From positions 1,022,812 to 1,086,811 of the forward strand of contig KL647314.1 in NCBI GenBank assembly GCA_000727475.1: a stretch of DNA of 64,000 bases. Direction: 5' to 3'. The notes beneath the pieces were generated by a model that saw only the letters and a program-made list of their open reading frames with translations, made no database searches and was not told the origin of the DNA. Numbering within the stretch: position 1 is the first letter of the stretch; every line of letters starts with the position of its first letter. Below, piece after piece: positions 25,152 through 34,480 of the stretch. The position numbers and the translations under genes are program-made. Source of the DNA: Sarcocystis neurona (taxonomy: Eukaryota > Apicomplexa > Conoidasida > Eucoccidiorida > Sarcocystidae).

Positions 25152-28100
25152 GCGTAGCTGTGGCCCTTTTTGTCTAAGGAGCGTGACAAGAGGTCGCAGC
25201 AGACGACTTCTGCACACGTGACGCTGGCTACAAAGGAGATAGCGAGACACAGAGATTTCCCCGGCCGTAGGTGGGGACTGAGATTTGCAAGAAGGAGCTT
25301 TTCGGATTTATGTGGCAGGCTGTGACTGTTTGAAGAAATACGACAGCAAGAGAGAAACACACACACGCACACGTGTTGCGCAGGAGACACAGCAGGCGTG
25401 TATGCAGCGAAGTCGTGTCTCGTCTCCTGCATACGCGTGTGCAGAGATGCTGTGTGGTCGCCTGCTTGCGCGTGTCTCCCTATTTCTATCCGGCGACAGG
25501 AAGTGGTGCTGCAGCTGCTGGCAGAGCCGGAAGGATTGGTAGCGGCCAACAGCGCAGCAGCGACCGCCGTCGAAGAAGCAGGAGCCGGGGAGCGGGGAAC
25601 CGCCAGCAACAGCAGCAGCTGTAGCTCGTGGCACCTGCTGCAGCTGCTCGACAAGTGGTGGGCTGTCCCGTTTTCTGCGGCTGCCACTTCTGCTGCCGCT
25701 CCTTCAGTCGACCGCAGCAGCCGACGCAGAAGTGCTTCACACTGGCGGCCGCCGCTTTATAAGAGCAGTCCACGAGGCTCTGTTCGTCTGCAGCAGACCT
25801 CTCCACCAAGAGCAGCACAGCAACAGCAACAGCCACAGCAGTGGGGGCAGGCTGCTGATCTAACGCAGCAGCACGAGCAGCCGTGCTCTACGGGCGGACA
25901 GCATCGTGAAGAGCAGCTTTCTTTGCTGCCCGCGACAAAGCAGGAGCAGCAGCAGCAACAGCTCTCTGCACTGCAGCAGCAGCAAGCGCAGCAGCCCCAG
26001 CAGCAGTGGCAGCTCTCTGTGCCGCACGCGCAGCAGCAGCAGGAGCAGCAGCAACGAGAATCTGGTTTTTTCGAGCAGCAGCAGGGGGACGTGGCAGATG
26101 AGCGTGGGGTGGACGTAGACAGAGAGACACGACACCTATCTGCTGCACCAGCAGAGGTGCACTTCCGAGGACGGTCCCCTGTGTCGGAAGCGCGAGGAGA
26201 GCAGCCGACGGAAGAGAACCGAGTTGCAGCGGATGTCACCCGTCTTTGTTTCCCCTTTCTGCCCCTTGCTGCTTCCACTCCCTCGCGTCGGTGTCACAGC
26301 CAGTCCTTGCCAGCTGCTGCTCCCCCTAGAGGCTCACGAGGCGTTGCTGCCGCTGCTGCAGCTGTAGCGGCGTCTGCTTCTCTGCTGCTGCGTGGAGTGT
26401 GGAAGAGGCGTCATCTCACGCAGAAGCAGCGGCAGCAAGAGCATCAGATGCATGACCCAGTTACTGCTTCATCTACTCTCTTCTCCAACGACACTCGTAA
26501 GGAACTTCTGATTACACGCACACCATTCACCTACTTTTGCTGCTTCTTGCTGCCCTCTTGCGCAGCTGTTGCTGGCGAGGCGCTCGTGCTTTCTGTTCCT
26601 GCTGCTCTCTATTTCGCAGCTGTGGCAGGTCATGCTTGTTCCGCCGCTTCACTTGGTGTTGCTGCCGGCGGTGCACGCGGTGCTGCGCCTGCTGCTGCCG
26701 CCCCCCTCGCGCCGTTGCTGCCGTTGTGGATTGCTGTGCTGCTGCTGCGGCTGCATCTGCTTCGACTAGGTCTGCTGCCGCCGCTGTGACGCTGCTGCTG
26801 TTGGTGCGTATGACTTGCTGCCGCTGTAGTGCTACTGCTGCTGCTGGTGCGCACGACTTGCTGCCGCTGCTGTGGTGCTTTCGGAGGTAATTCTGCTGCT
26901 GCGGCCGCTGCTGTTTGCGTATGTTTTGTCTGAGGGTTGTTCAGGGCTCCCGCATGAAGCAGCTGCTTCAGGGTCACGTCGGCTGCTGCTGCGGCTACTG
27001 CTGCCGCTGGTCTCTCTTTTCCTGCTAGTATTCTTCTTCCTGCTCCCCCACAGCTTCCTCCTCACTGGCCTCTGGATCTCTGTGTTCCTCTCTGCTGCGG
27101 GAAAGATCTTCGTTTCTGCCCGAGATGCCCATGTCACACTTCTCCGCTCCGGATGGGCAGGTAACAAACTCGCTGCTGCTGCTGCATCTGGCTGGATGCT
27201 TGCTGCAGCGGTTGCTGCCACGACCCCTGCTGCAGCTTCCGGAGCTGCTGTTCCCCAACCCTCCCCACTGCAGCGTGTCCTGCTGCTGTTGTGAGTGCGT
27301 CGTTGCTGCTGCTATTATCGTACCTGCGGCTGTTATACCTCTTGGCCCTGCCGCTGCGGCTGTTATACCTCTTGGCCCTGCCGCTGCGGCTGTTATAACC
27401 TCCGGCACTGCCGCTACAGCTGTTATGCCTTCTGGCACTGCCGCTACGGCTGTTACTTCTCTTGCTGCTCTCACTACTCATACTACTCCACTTCGACAGC
27501 TCGTGTGGCAGCTGCTCCTTTTGCTGCTGGCGTCGCCACTGCTTCAGCTCCTGCGGCTACCGCGACTCCTGCCGTGGCTGACGGTAGAGACGATGCAGAA
27601 GCAGCAGGCGTTGCTGCTCTCAACGTTTCTACTGCTGCAAGGACTGCTCCTATCGCCGCTGCTGCTCCTGCCGCGGCTGTATCTGCTGCCGCTCGTCCTT
27701 CAGCTGCAGCGGTGACTCTACTTGCTGCTGTTAGGCGTTTCGCCGCCACGCCTGCTGCTGCACTCCTTGTCGTCCGCTGTTATTGCTGCTGCTCTCCTGC
27801 GACCGGTTCCTCCTCTGTGACTGCTGCTGCTTCTCTGTTGCTGCCACTTCTGCCGCTGCCCGCCTTACTGCTGCTCCTGCCACGCTCCTGCCGTTAATCC
27901 TAGAGCTCTTCCTGCTCTTCCTGCCGCAGCAACAGCTGCCACCACACCAGTCCTGCTGCATTTGCAAACTGCTGCTGCTGCGTTGCCTGTGTCAACTGCT
28001 TCTGCAGCAACGTATCCTAACGCGGGACTGCCTCTGGCATCAGTCTATGTCGTCGGCTGCAGCCCGCCGCCCGCTGCTGCTCTCTCCCCGCTGCTGCCGC

Positions 28101-28386
28101 GGCAGACTGGCGTCCCGCGCAGCAACAGCAGCAGAAGCAATAGCAGCAGCAACAGCAGTGCCGGCATCTTCTGGCGGGTGCGTCTCGGCCGACTGCTGCA
28201 GCAAGCGTTGGCCACTGCATGCCAGCTGGTTGGTGCTGCTGCAGTAGCCGCAGCGGCAGTGAAAACGCCAACAGCAGCAGATGGGCCACAAGGAGAGTCT
28301 GGCGAATATTCGGACAAATGGGACAGCCTCCCCGTGCAAAGTGAAGCGCCTGCTGGCGCGGCTTCTTCACCGGCGTCGTCCCCCGA

Positions 28387-28418
<32 letters not shown>

Positions 28419-28441
28419 ACAGCAGCAGCAGCAGTAACAGT

Positions 28442-28483
<42 letters not shown>

Positions 28484-31400
28484 AGCAGCAGCAGCAACGG
28501 GAAGAGCAGCAGTGGCGAGACTGCGAGGAACGGGTGTAGCAGGACGCGCGCAAGAAGCAGCGAGGGCAGCACCTCTACGACGGACAGCAGCAGCAGAAGC
28601 AAGAAGAGAGGCGATTCTCTCGAAGCATATCTCCTGCAAGAAAACACTGGGGGACTGCGTGCGGTGTTGCCCCTCCTGCGGTGGGGAGTTTACGAGTGTC
28701 TGCTGCCGCTGCTGAACCGGCTACTCCGCAGTAGCTTGTGGCTCGTGCACCACCTGCCCCGCCTCTCCCGTCGTTCTTCCCTTGGTGTTACATCCTTTGC
28801 AACAAATGCTCCTTTTTCCTCTTCTGCGCGTCGTCTCTCTTCTTTTTGGCTCCGTCTATCGCAGTCTCTTTCTTTTCTCTTCAGCCTTCCCGCTGCAGCG
28901 CGCCGGGCTCTTCAAAAAGACGTAGCGACGCTGCTTCTTGGAGCTGCTACCAAGCCTGTCGATGTCCACGTGCAGTTCGTCGGCTGGCACGTAAGACTTT
29001 GCCAACTGACGCAGCAAGAAAACAACTTCTGTATACATATATGCGTCTAGATCAGGGTGTGTATATACATGTAGAGAGAGAGAAAAAAGAAAGCGAAAGA
29101 AAGATACACACACTTCCCCATGTACGCACACACGTATGTTTAACCATCTATCTATATACGCAGAGACAGAGAGAGTGAAAAGCCAGAAAGACATATATAA
29201 ATATACATATATATATGTATATGTATGCATACATTTCTGTGTATACATGTGTACATTTATCTCTCTCTATTTACCTATCTGTATATTGAGAGAGAAAGAG
29301 ACCAAGGAAGAAGGAGAGAGATACGTATACATCCACTTCGATATCTACACGCGAATGTCTGTGTGTCTATCTATCTGCCTATCTATCTAAGTCTCTGTAT
29401 AGATAAATACATGTCTGTAGGTGTGGAACTGTGTTACCCTACACACGTGTGTATCTATACATGTGTATATCATGCGTCCTTTTAAAGGGAGTGGCTTTCC
29501 CTTCCCTTCTCCTGTGTGAACTTTTCTTCCTTCTCTTTGTGTCTCCTGCTGTCCGTGCATGTGGGTCTCTGCATGCGTGTGGACGCACGTACAACTGCAA
29601 AACCAACTACACACTGGTGCCGCATGCGAGTTGCTGTGGACTCCTTTTCTCCTCATTCGCCTCCGTCACTCCGCGGCCGTCCGTCGGGGGGCTGCTCCTG
29701 CCTTCTCCTGCCTGAGGCTCGGCGCACGCCGTTTATCGCCATTTCGTGTCGGCAGCTGTGTTGACTTCTTCACGAGGCGTGGGGCGCATGCAGTTTACTT
29801 TTCTGCCAGTCTCGGCTGCTTCCTGGACTTCCGAGGCGTGGTACGTGCAGTTCCGCTGTGGCTGCCGTCCCCCGGCTCGCTGGGCTGCACCTGTCGTACG
29901 GACAACTGTAGAAATTCTGGCGGATAGTTATTCATGTATCTGCCCGCTTGTCTGCCCTCGAAAAGACGGCTTCTGCTTCTGTGTGTCTCTGTGTGTGTAT
30001 GTGGCTACCCGCGTGTGTCCGCCTTTTGACGTGGTATATACGTATATATGTGTGTATGTACGTGTAGGCAGGTAGGGCCGTACATGAAGAAAGAGAGAGA
30101 CACAGAGAGGCAGCAACTCGACGTGTGGACGCATGCAGCTGCCGACGTTGGCTCAGCAGCTGCTCAGTCGTAGTCTTTGAAAGACGTACGAAGAGACGGG
30201 AAAAAAAACGGATGAAAAACGGAAAGAGACGCAGCGGCGGGGCTGCGTTCCCTTCCTCTGTCTGCATGCGTGTCAGGACGAGGTGTTGCAATCGGTGCTG
30301 CTGCTTCGCTGAGACGCCTGTCTTCGACTGTCGGAGAAATATTTCTACGCCTCTGTATACGTCCGCACATTACCTACATATGTGTATACAGATATGTACA
30401 TACATGAATATATATATATATATATATATATTTATGGACGTACGTGTGCATCCTTATATGTGTATAGACATGTCCATATATACTCATATGTGTATCTATA
30501 TACTTACGCATATATATGTTTGTTAATCAACACAGAGACACAAAGAGAGAAATAGCGACATGTTTGCATAGAAATGGGGATGAGACTGACGCTGTTGTGT
30601 CGCTGCAACTGTTCGCAGTCGTGTGGGATATATATATACACATTCTTATATTAACACGTAGTATATTTATATATGAAGAGAGAAGCGCAGAGCAAACGAA
30701 TATACATACATGTATATATATACATCTGTGTGAAGAGAGAAGCAGAGAGTAAACGAGTGGAGGCACAGATATATATGTATATATATATACTTGTCTGAAG
30801 AGAGAGGCAGACAGTGAATGCATATATATATATACGTATATGAAGAGAGAAACAGAGGGTAACCGAATAAATATATGTGTATATATATGAAGAGAGGACC
30901 AGACAGTGAACGAACTTATGTATATATAAATATATGTACATATATATATGTATGTACATATTTATTTGTATACTTGTGTGAAGAGAGAAGGCAGCCAGTG
31001 AACGAATAGATACATATATATATATACGTATACGAAGAGAGAAGCAGAGAGTAAACGAATATATGTATACATAGGCGTATGAAGAGAGAAACAGAGAATG
31101 GACTAAGCAGACGTGCTGGTTCGACTGTGTCTTTCTGCAGCTGTCGAGGGATGGTGCGAATCCGGCAGGGAGTACGAGCCTGTGCTGCTTCGTGGAATTT
31201 TCGTCAGAGCAGCCGGACCCCCTCATGCACGCCGCAGCAGGTGCGGCCTTTTCTTCCGGAAGCGACCCAGGAGCAGCTGCAGCACCTGACGACGGACCAG
31301 CAGGAGAAGGCGGCAAAGCTGCAGCAGAGAGAGAAGACAGAGCAGGAGGAGCAGCAGCAGCAGAGTGTGCGTGGACGGGCGGGCGGCGGGGCAGGTGCTG

Positions 31401-33199
31401 GCCTGTACAGAGCAGCAGCGAGAGCAGGGAGAGGAGAAGCGGCAGTAACAGCAAGAGGGGGAGCAGCAGCAAGGAGAAGGACGGCGAGAGTCAGACCGGC
31501 AGGAGCAGCACGCAAGCGGACACCACCGTGCAGCAGAAGCAGCAGCGGCGGCAAGAGGAAGAAGAGAGAGAAGAGGAGGAGAAAGCGGACGACATGAAGC
31601 AGAAAGGGAAGAACAGGAAAAAGGAAGAACTGAGCAGCGCAGCACTTGCTGCAGCAGCCTTCGCGTTGGCAGCAGCCTCAGCGCCTGGTGAAGTGTCGCC
31701 GTGGCTGCTGCTGATGCGGCTGCTTCTGTTGCCGGGCTCTGAAGAACAGCAGCTCGCATGGCTACACGCCTGCTGCGCAGCAGGAGTCTTGCAGCATCTG
31801 GAGTGGCTTCACCGCGTCCTCACCGTTGACAGGACTGTTGCTGCAAAACAAATACGTGCGTCTTCCTCACTTCCATCTCTTTCTCTGTGTTTTTCTGCAT
31901 GTCCATGTGTGCCTCTGTCTGTGTGTCTGTGTGTGAGTGTATGTCTCGGTCTCTCTCTGTTTCTGTCGGTCGGTGTGTGTGTTTTTCTGTCTCCCTCTGT
32001 CTCTCTATATGTATCTCCGTCCGTATGTGTTTTCCTGCGTCTCTCTGTCTCTATATCTCCATATGTCTGTGTGTGTGCTATTATGTCTCCCTGTACCTCG
32101 CTGTGTCGATCTATGTGTCTGTGTCTGTCTGCCTCCGTCTCCGTATCACCGTCTCCCTGTCTCTGTCTCCTTCTCAGGTTCTGCGCTTACGAAGCGCAGG
32201 CGTAGCAGCAGCAGGCAGGGCCGCGGGGATTTGATCGTTCTATTTGCTGTTGCTGCTGCTGCTGCCGGTGCAGGTGGTAAAATTCGGTGTGAGAAGGAGG
32301 AGACGGCACACGCCGCCGCTGCTGCTGCCGCTGCAGCAGACCGGTGGGGAGGTGCAGCAACAGCAGCAGCGCGTGAAGAAGAGCCGTCGCGTCCATCTCG
32401 CACGCCTCGGGCGCTTCAGCAGCATCAGGAAGAGCGGCATGCAGCAACTTGCGACAGGAAGCCTGGTGATGTAGATGTGACTTCTATTATGAGAAGTCTA
32501 CTGCAAGGCTGCCTTCCGGCGGCGATTGCTGCTGGGCCGGTAGCGGGACGCCGGTCCGGAGCCCTGCTTGCTGCTGCTGTTCAGCAGGCTGCTGCAGCAG
32601 GGGTTGCTGCGGCTAGTGAGATGGAAGACAGAAGAATACGAAGAAGAAAAGGCAGCTGGTCTCTTGCAAATAACACTCCAGTTCTTAGGGCTGCCACAGC
32701 TCCTGGTGTTGCGTCGTCTCCTTCTCCTCATGATGCTGGTGCTGCTCTTTCTTCGACTGCTGCGTCGTCTTCATCGTGCGGTTCTGCTGCTGCCCCAGCG
32801 CTTCCCGCAGGATGCGACTGCGAAGACCCCACAGCTGCAGCTCGTGGAAGAGCGGTCGACGAGTTGTCTGCTGCGGCTGGTTCTCCTGCTGCTGCTTCTG
32901 CTGCTCCTTCCTCTTCTTCTGCTGCCGCGTGGGAAGACTCACGCCTTGTCGCTGCTGCCTGCAACTACGAATACAGCAAAAAAGTACACGCGCTCACTTC
33001 CGCGGGACCTGCTGACGCTGACTTTCCGCCCTGCCACAGAGAGGTACTCAACCGACCACTGTTGCAGCAACAGCAGCAGCTACGAAGCTTAAAGAAGCAC
33101 CAGTTCAACTCACAAGCGCGAGCAGCAGCAGCAGCAGGTAGCGGCTGCACAGGTCGTAGCAGCAGCCGCGTATTCAGCTACCAACAACTGCAGTCGTAG
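18840..33199 (+). CDS. Gene 2: large Ala/Ser/Gln-rich low-complexity protein (multi-exon model)
   Basis: The firm core is four exons that join in phase: 25500-26496, 28008-28990, 31141-31855 and 32178-33199, with donors GTAAGG, GTAAGA and GTGCGT and pyrimidine-rich acceptors ending gacag, tgcag, tgcag and tcag. The last runs to a TAG at 33197-33199. Upstream, a frame open from before 18840 to 19821 ends at GTAAGC (phase 2) and could join 22895-23093 (enters phase 2, leaves phase 0), which in turn fits the phase-0 start at 25500. Non-repetitive islands include MEMWSFTVRWQPSPEL, EKEWCVLHLGLLDEQ and the helical segment EEQQLAWLHACCAAGVLQ. No known domain is recognised. Start codon and 5' exons are unknown, and further exons may lie in the long introns. 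It might be continuous with gene 1 or gene 3. Confidence 0.4.
19960..20460. repeat. TA/TCTA microsatellites in an intron of gene 2
   Basis: Includes (ATCT)n near 20008-20035, TA runs at 20104-20127 and 20262-20277, and a composite repeat of TA spacers alternating with ggctacccggctctctctct-like and ctctctctctaatatac pieces. Nothing coding is visible. Confidence 0.75.
20545..20900. repeat. CTGTTTCCTCAG-type minisatellite (Ala/Val/Ser-coding in one frame)
   Basis: About a dozen imperfect units of 18-33 bp combining a CTG string with gtttcctcagctg or gtttcttcagctg. In the frame starting 20539 it reads SSAVAAVSSAVAAVSS for about 110 codons without a stop, ending at 20901. Every unit includes a pyrimidine run plus CAG, so the array is also a string of potential splice acceptors. 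It could be an exon of gene 2, but no flanking donor supports this. Confidence 0.6.
21060..22190. other. Low-repeat interval within gene 2, no exon assigned
   Basis: This kilobase has little microsatellite. Plus-strand frames are Arg/Glu-rich around 21500-21930 (purine-rich DNA with AGAGA) and a mixed segment at 21967-22191 contains CTG-derived Leu/Gln with the plausible stretch VTRLKREQHLLLQQ. A CAG acceptor near 21978 could open an exon there, but no matching donor is clear. Confidence 0.3.
22250..22790. repeat. Composite TA/TGTG microsatellite with a recurring tag
   Basis: TA and TG runs alternate with five to six variants of a tag resembling ggtatagtcctgtgtgtg (near 22320, 22458, 22550, 22605, 22645 and 22690). 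The minus-strand ORFs across it are Tyr/Ile/His-rich products of the repeat. Confidence 0.75.
22895..23093 (+). CDS. Gene 2, possible Cys/Ala-rich exon
   Basis: Follows a strong acceptor (ttcttctctcgtag) and ends at GTAGGC. Entering in phase 2 the frame is open and gives a Cys/Ala/Arg-rich peptide; it leaves in phase 0, matching the exon at 25500. The composition is dominated by CTG-derived codons and there is no independent support, so the frame choice is tentative. Confidence 0.25.
23220..24070. repeat. Facing CTG and CAG tracts
   Basis: A CTG-rich half (about 23230-23640) is followed by a CAG/GCA-rich half (about 23740-24060). They form an imperfect head-to-head arrangement that could fold as a long, irregular hairpin. 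The second half reads on the plus strand as an Ala/Thr-rich peptide (frame starting 23637, about 134 codons) with hydrophobic Ala-Leu segments. This is a possible exon without clear splice sites. Confidence 0.55.
24410..24565. repeat. Three-unit composite repeat, TTTGTGTCGGAGGG plus TA spacer
   Basis: Variants of a tag reading tttgtgtcggagggatactt recur near 24400, 24448 and 24510, each followed by a run of TA/TATATG. This is the same architecture as the larger composite repeat at 30.67-31.1 kb but with a different tag. Confidence 0.8.
25500..26496 (+). CDS. Gene 2 exon: Gln/Ala/Ser-rich
   Basis: Starts after the pyrimidine-containing acceptor ending cggcgacag and ends at GTAAGG (26497). It contains 332 open codons plus one base. 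It begins with ordinary sequence (EVVLQLLAEPEGLVAAN), includes LLQLLDKWWAVPFSAA, then poly-Gln blocks (about 25810-26080), an acidic segment, an Ala string and an Arg/Gln/His-rich end. The opposite strand is open only as Cys/Leu-rich repeats. No domain is recognised. Confidence 0.6.
26520..28007. repeat. CTG-rich tract with a 30-bp tandem repeat (27329-27470)
   Basis: The stretch between two gene 2 exons is mostly CTG/TGC, opposite in orientation to the CAG of the flanking exons. At 27329, 27359, 27389, 27419 and 27449 a 30-bp unit repeats, with the first two copies identical. It encodes VIPLGPAAAA on the plus strand or GITAAAAGPR on the minus strand. A minus-strand frame (27025-27474) that ends in an acidic Glu-rich tail looks protein-like, so an antisense gene in this intron is possible. 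Confidence 0.6.
28008..28990 (+). CDS. Gene 2 exon: contains a poly-Ser string
   Basis: Begins after the acceptor tcaactgcttctgcag and ends at GTAAGA (28991). It enters in phase 1 and leaves in phase 0, and 327 full codons stay open. Ordinary sequence (YPNAGLPLASVYVV) leads to Ala-rich stretches. A Ser/Asn string from AGC/AAC triplets follows (about 28386-28500), then a Leu/Arg-rich segment with possible amphipathic helices (LRWGVYECLLPLLNRLLRSS) and an ordinary end before the donor. AAC interruptions of the AGC run match those seen in stabilised triplet repeats. Confidence 0.6.
29040..31140. repeat. Intron with microsatellites and a composite TA-spaced repeat
   Basis: The interval between two phase-compatible exons holds TA/GAGA microsatellites (29050-29480 and 30360-30500), an ordinary segment (29500-29930) that may contain an unassigned exon ending at GTACGT near 29839, and the composite repeat at 30670-31105. 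The minus-strand ORF at 30651-31472 is a read-through of that repeat. Confidence 0.7.
30670..31105. repeat. Composite minisatellite: eight GAAGAGAGAAGCAGAGAGT motifs between TA spacers
   Basis: A motif of about 27 bp, reading roughly gaagagagaagcagagagt followed by aaacgaat, occurs eight times in the same orientation. It starts near 30674, 30733, 30795, 30841, 30888, 30979, 31033 and 31080. Spacers of 20-65 bp are TA/TATATG-rich and vary in length. The last copy ends about 40 bp before the acceptor of the exon at 31141. Confidence 0.9.
31141..31855 (+). CDS. Gene 2 exon with a helical Leu-rich segment
   Basis: Starts after the strong acceptor ctgtgtctttctgcag and ends at GTGCGT (31856). It spans 238 codons plus one base, entering in phase 0. 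It opens with LSRDGANPAGSTSLCC, passes through Ala/Glu/Lys/Arg-rich sequence, and closes with EVSPWLLLMRLLLLPGSEEQQ and a further helical stretch. The overlapping frame beginning 31079 (QVRPFLPEATQEQLQHL) is also protein-like over its first 90 codons, so an internal intron joining the two frames is a real alternative. Confidence 0.55.
31870..32177. repeat. CTGTGTCT-rich intron of gene 2
   Basis: An intron of about 320 bp between GTGCGT (31856) and ttctcag (32177), built almost entirely of TGTGTCTGTCTC-type repeats. The strand is pyrimidine/G only, with very few A. It carries no TA microsatellite, unlike other introns here. Confidence 0.8.
32178..33199 (+). CDS. Gene 2 last exon (Ala/Ser/Gln-rich, with stop)
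   Basis: Follows ctccttctcag and completes the Arg codon left by the previous exon. The frame stays open to TAG at 33197-33199. It begins RSALTKRRRSSSRQGRGD, a basic stretch, then gives Ala runs, a segment with DVDVTSIMRSLLQ, Ser/Ala-rich sequence, a poly-Gln and an Ala-rich end reading YQQLQS. Other frames are open over 32568-33092 (Leu-rich) and would need a further intron. No domain is recognised. Whether the stop is the true end of the gene is inferred only from frame continuity. Confidence 0.5.
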
Positions 33200-34480
33200 C
33201 CCTGGGTCTCAGCAGCAGTGGCGGAACGGGGTGCCAGCTGAAGCGGCATGTAGATATACCAGCAGCCCTTTTGTCCGTTTAATCAATCGCAACGTGTTGA
33301 GGTGCCAGCAGCAACAGCAGCAGCTCTGGTCCGTAGGGGGAGAGTAGCCGCAACAAGGAGGAGCCGCAGCAGCTGCTGTTGCAGAGACGTCAACAAACGC
33401 AGCAGCAACGGCAGCCGTCGCGCTCAGGAAGAAGAAAAAGAAGAAGCAGCTAAACTCGCCGGTCTCAGTAGCCTTAGCAGCAAGAAGCAGCTCGAGCAGA
33501 TTCGGCTCGTGGCAACAGATAGAACAACGTGTGCCTGACAACAGCAAGGAGGAGAAAGGAAGCGATAACTTCTGCGCAGCAGCAAGGCGACGTGGCGGCA
33601 GAACGTTGCAGCTGACTATTCTGCTTCTTTTACTTTTGCTGCTGCCTTCTCCTCCTCTCTAGTGATACCGCTTGAAGTTTGCTACCTCGCACCGACGCGA
33701 TGTTGAGATTCCGTTGTCCTCTAGCTACACACGTCTGTTGGGTGTATTCGTAGAGAGAGAGAAATAGCCAAATGTACAAAGACTGGTAGGAAAGTCGGCA
33801 TGCATATAAATATATATGTAGAGAGAGTAAGACTGTATATACATACGTATACGAAAATATATATATATATATATATGCGTGTAGAGGTACACATATGTGT
33901 ATCAGTATGTGTGCGTCTAGAGACAGACAGATAGTGGTATACATGTATATATATATATATATCACAGGTGTAGAGAGGTAGATGCCTATGTATGTATATG
34001 TGTATAAGTAGGACGAAATAAATATATGTATATATATACATTGAAATATATACATGTATATACCTGCATATATACAAGTGTGTGTATGTAGACGCAGAGA
34101 TATAGTATTGAGTACGTGGGTTCCTCGATGTCTATATACGTAATAAGTAAAGTGAGGTAGATTTCTATGTACGCATATGTATATACGTAGAAATATATAC
34201 ATATACATGGAAATATATACATATAGATAGATAGATATATGTGTATATATATATGTGTACATATATACGTGTGTACCTGCGTAGAGAGAGACGTGAAGAT
34301 CTGCTTGGAGAGACACACCGGGGAAGCGACACAGAGACTTCGGTGTTCAGAGAAAGTGACAGATATAAGAGACGCAATCAAGAAAGGTATTTATCTGCTT
34401 AAAAAGAAAGGGAACGTTGAGTGTACCTAGGCAGAGAGGCGTATGCAGAGCGTCTGCCTGATGTAGACCTCGACACCTCC
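33200..34480. repeat. TA/GAGA composite microsatellite between gene 2 and gene 3
   Basis: After a CAG-rich stretch (33300-33660), repeats of GTAGAGAGA-type tags alternate with TA/TATATG runs from about 33740 to 34300. The tag resembles the one at 30.67-31.1 kb but is shorter. No coding exon is supported. Confidence 0.7.

Noticed and set aside
28045..28647. Long minus-strand Leu-rich open frame
   Set aside because: It is the reverse read of an AGC/CAG string; Leu strings come from CTG. The plus frame has ordinary flanks and a good donor.
30670..31105. CRISPR-like array (regular tag with spacers)
   Set aside because: Spacers are TA microsatellite, not unique sequence, lengths vary widely, there are no cas genes, and the DNA is plainly eukaryotic.
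33630..34316. 228-codon minus-strand frame rich in Tyr/Ile/His
   Set aside because: It is composed of TA/TATATG microsatellite translation; same for other Tyr/Ile-rich frames at 5.2-5.9, 16.1-16.9, 22.2-22.8 and 38.5-39.1 kb.
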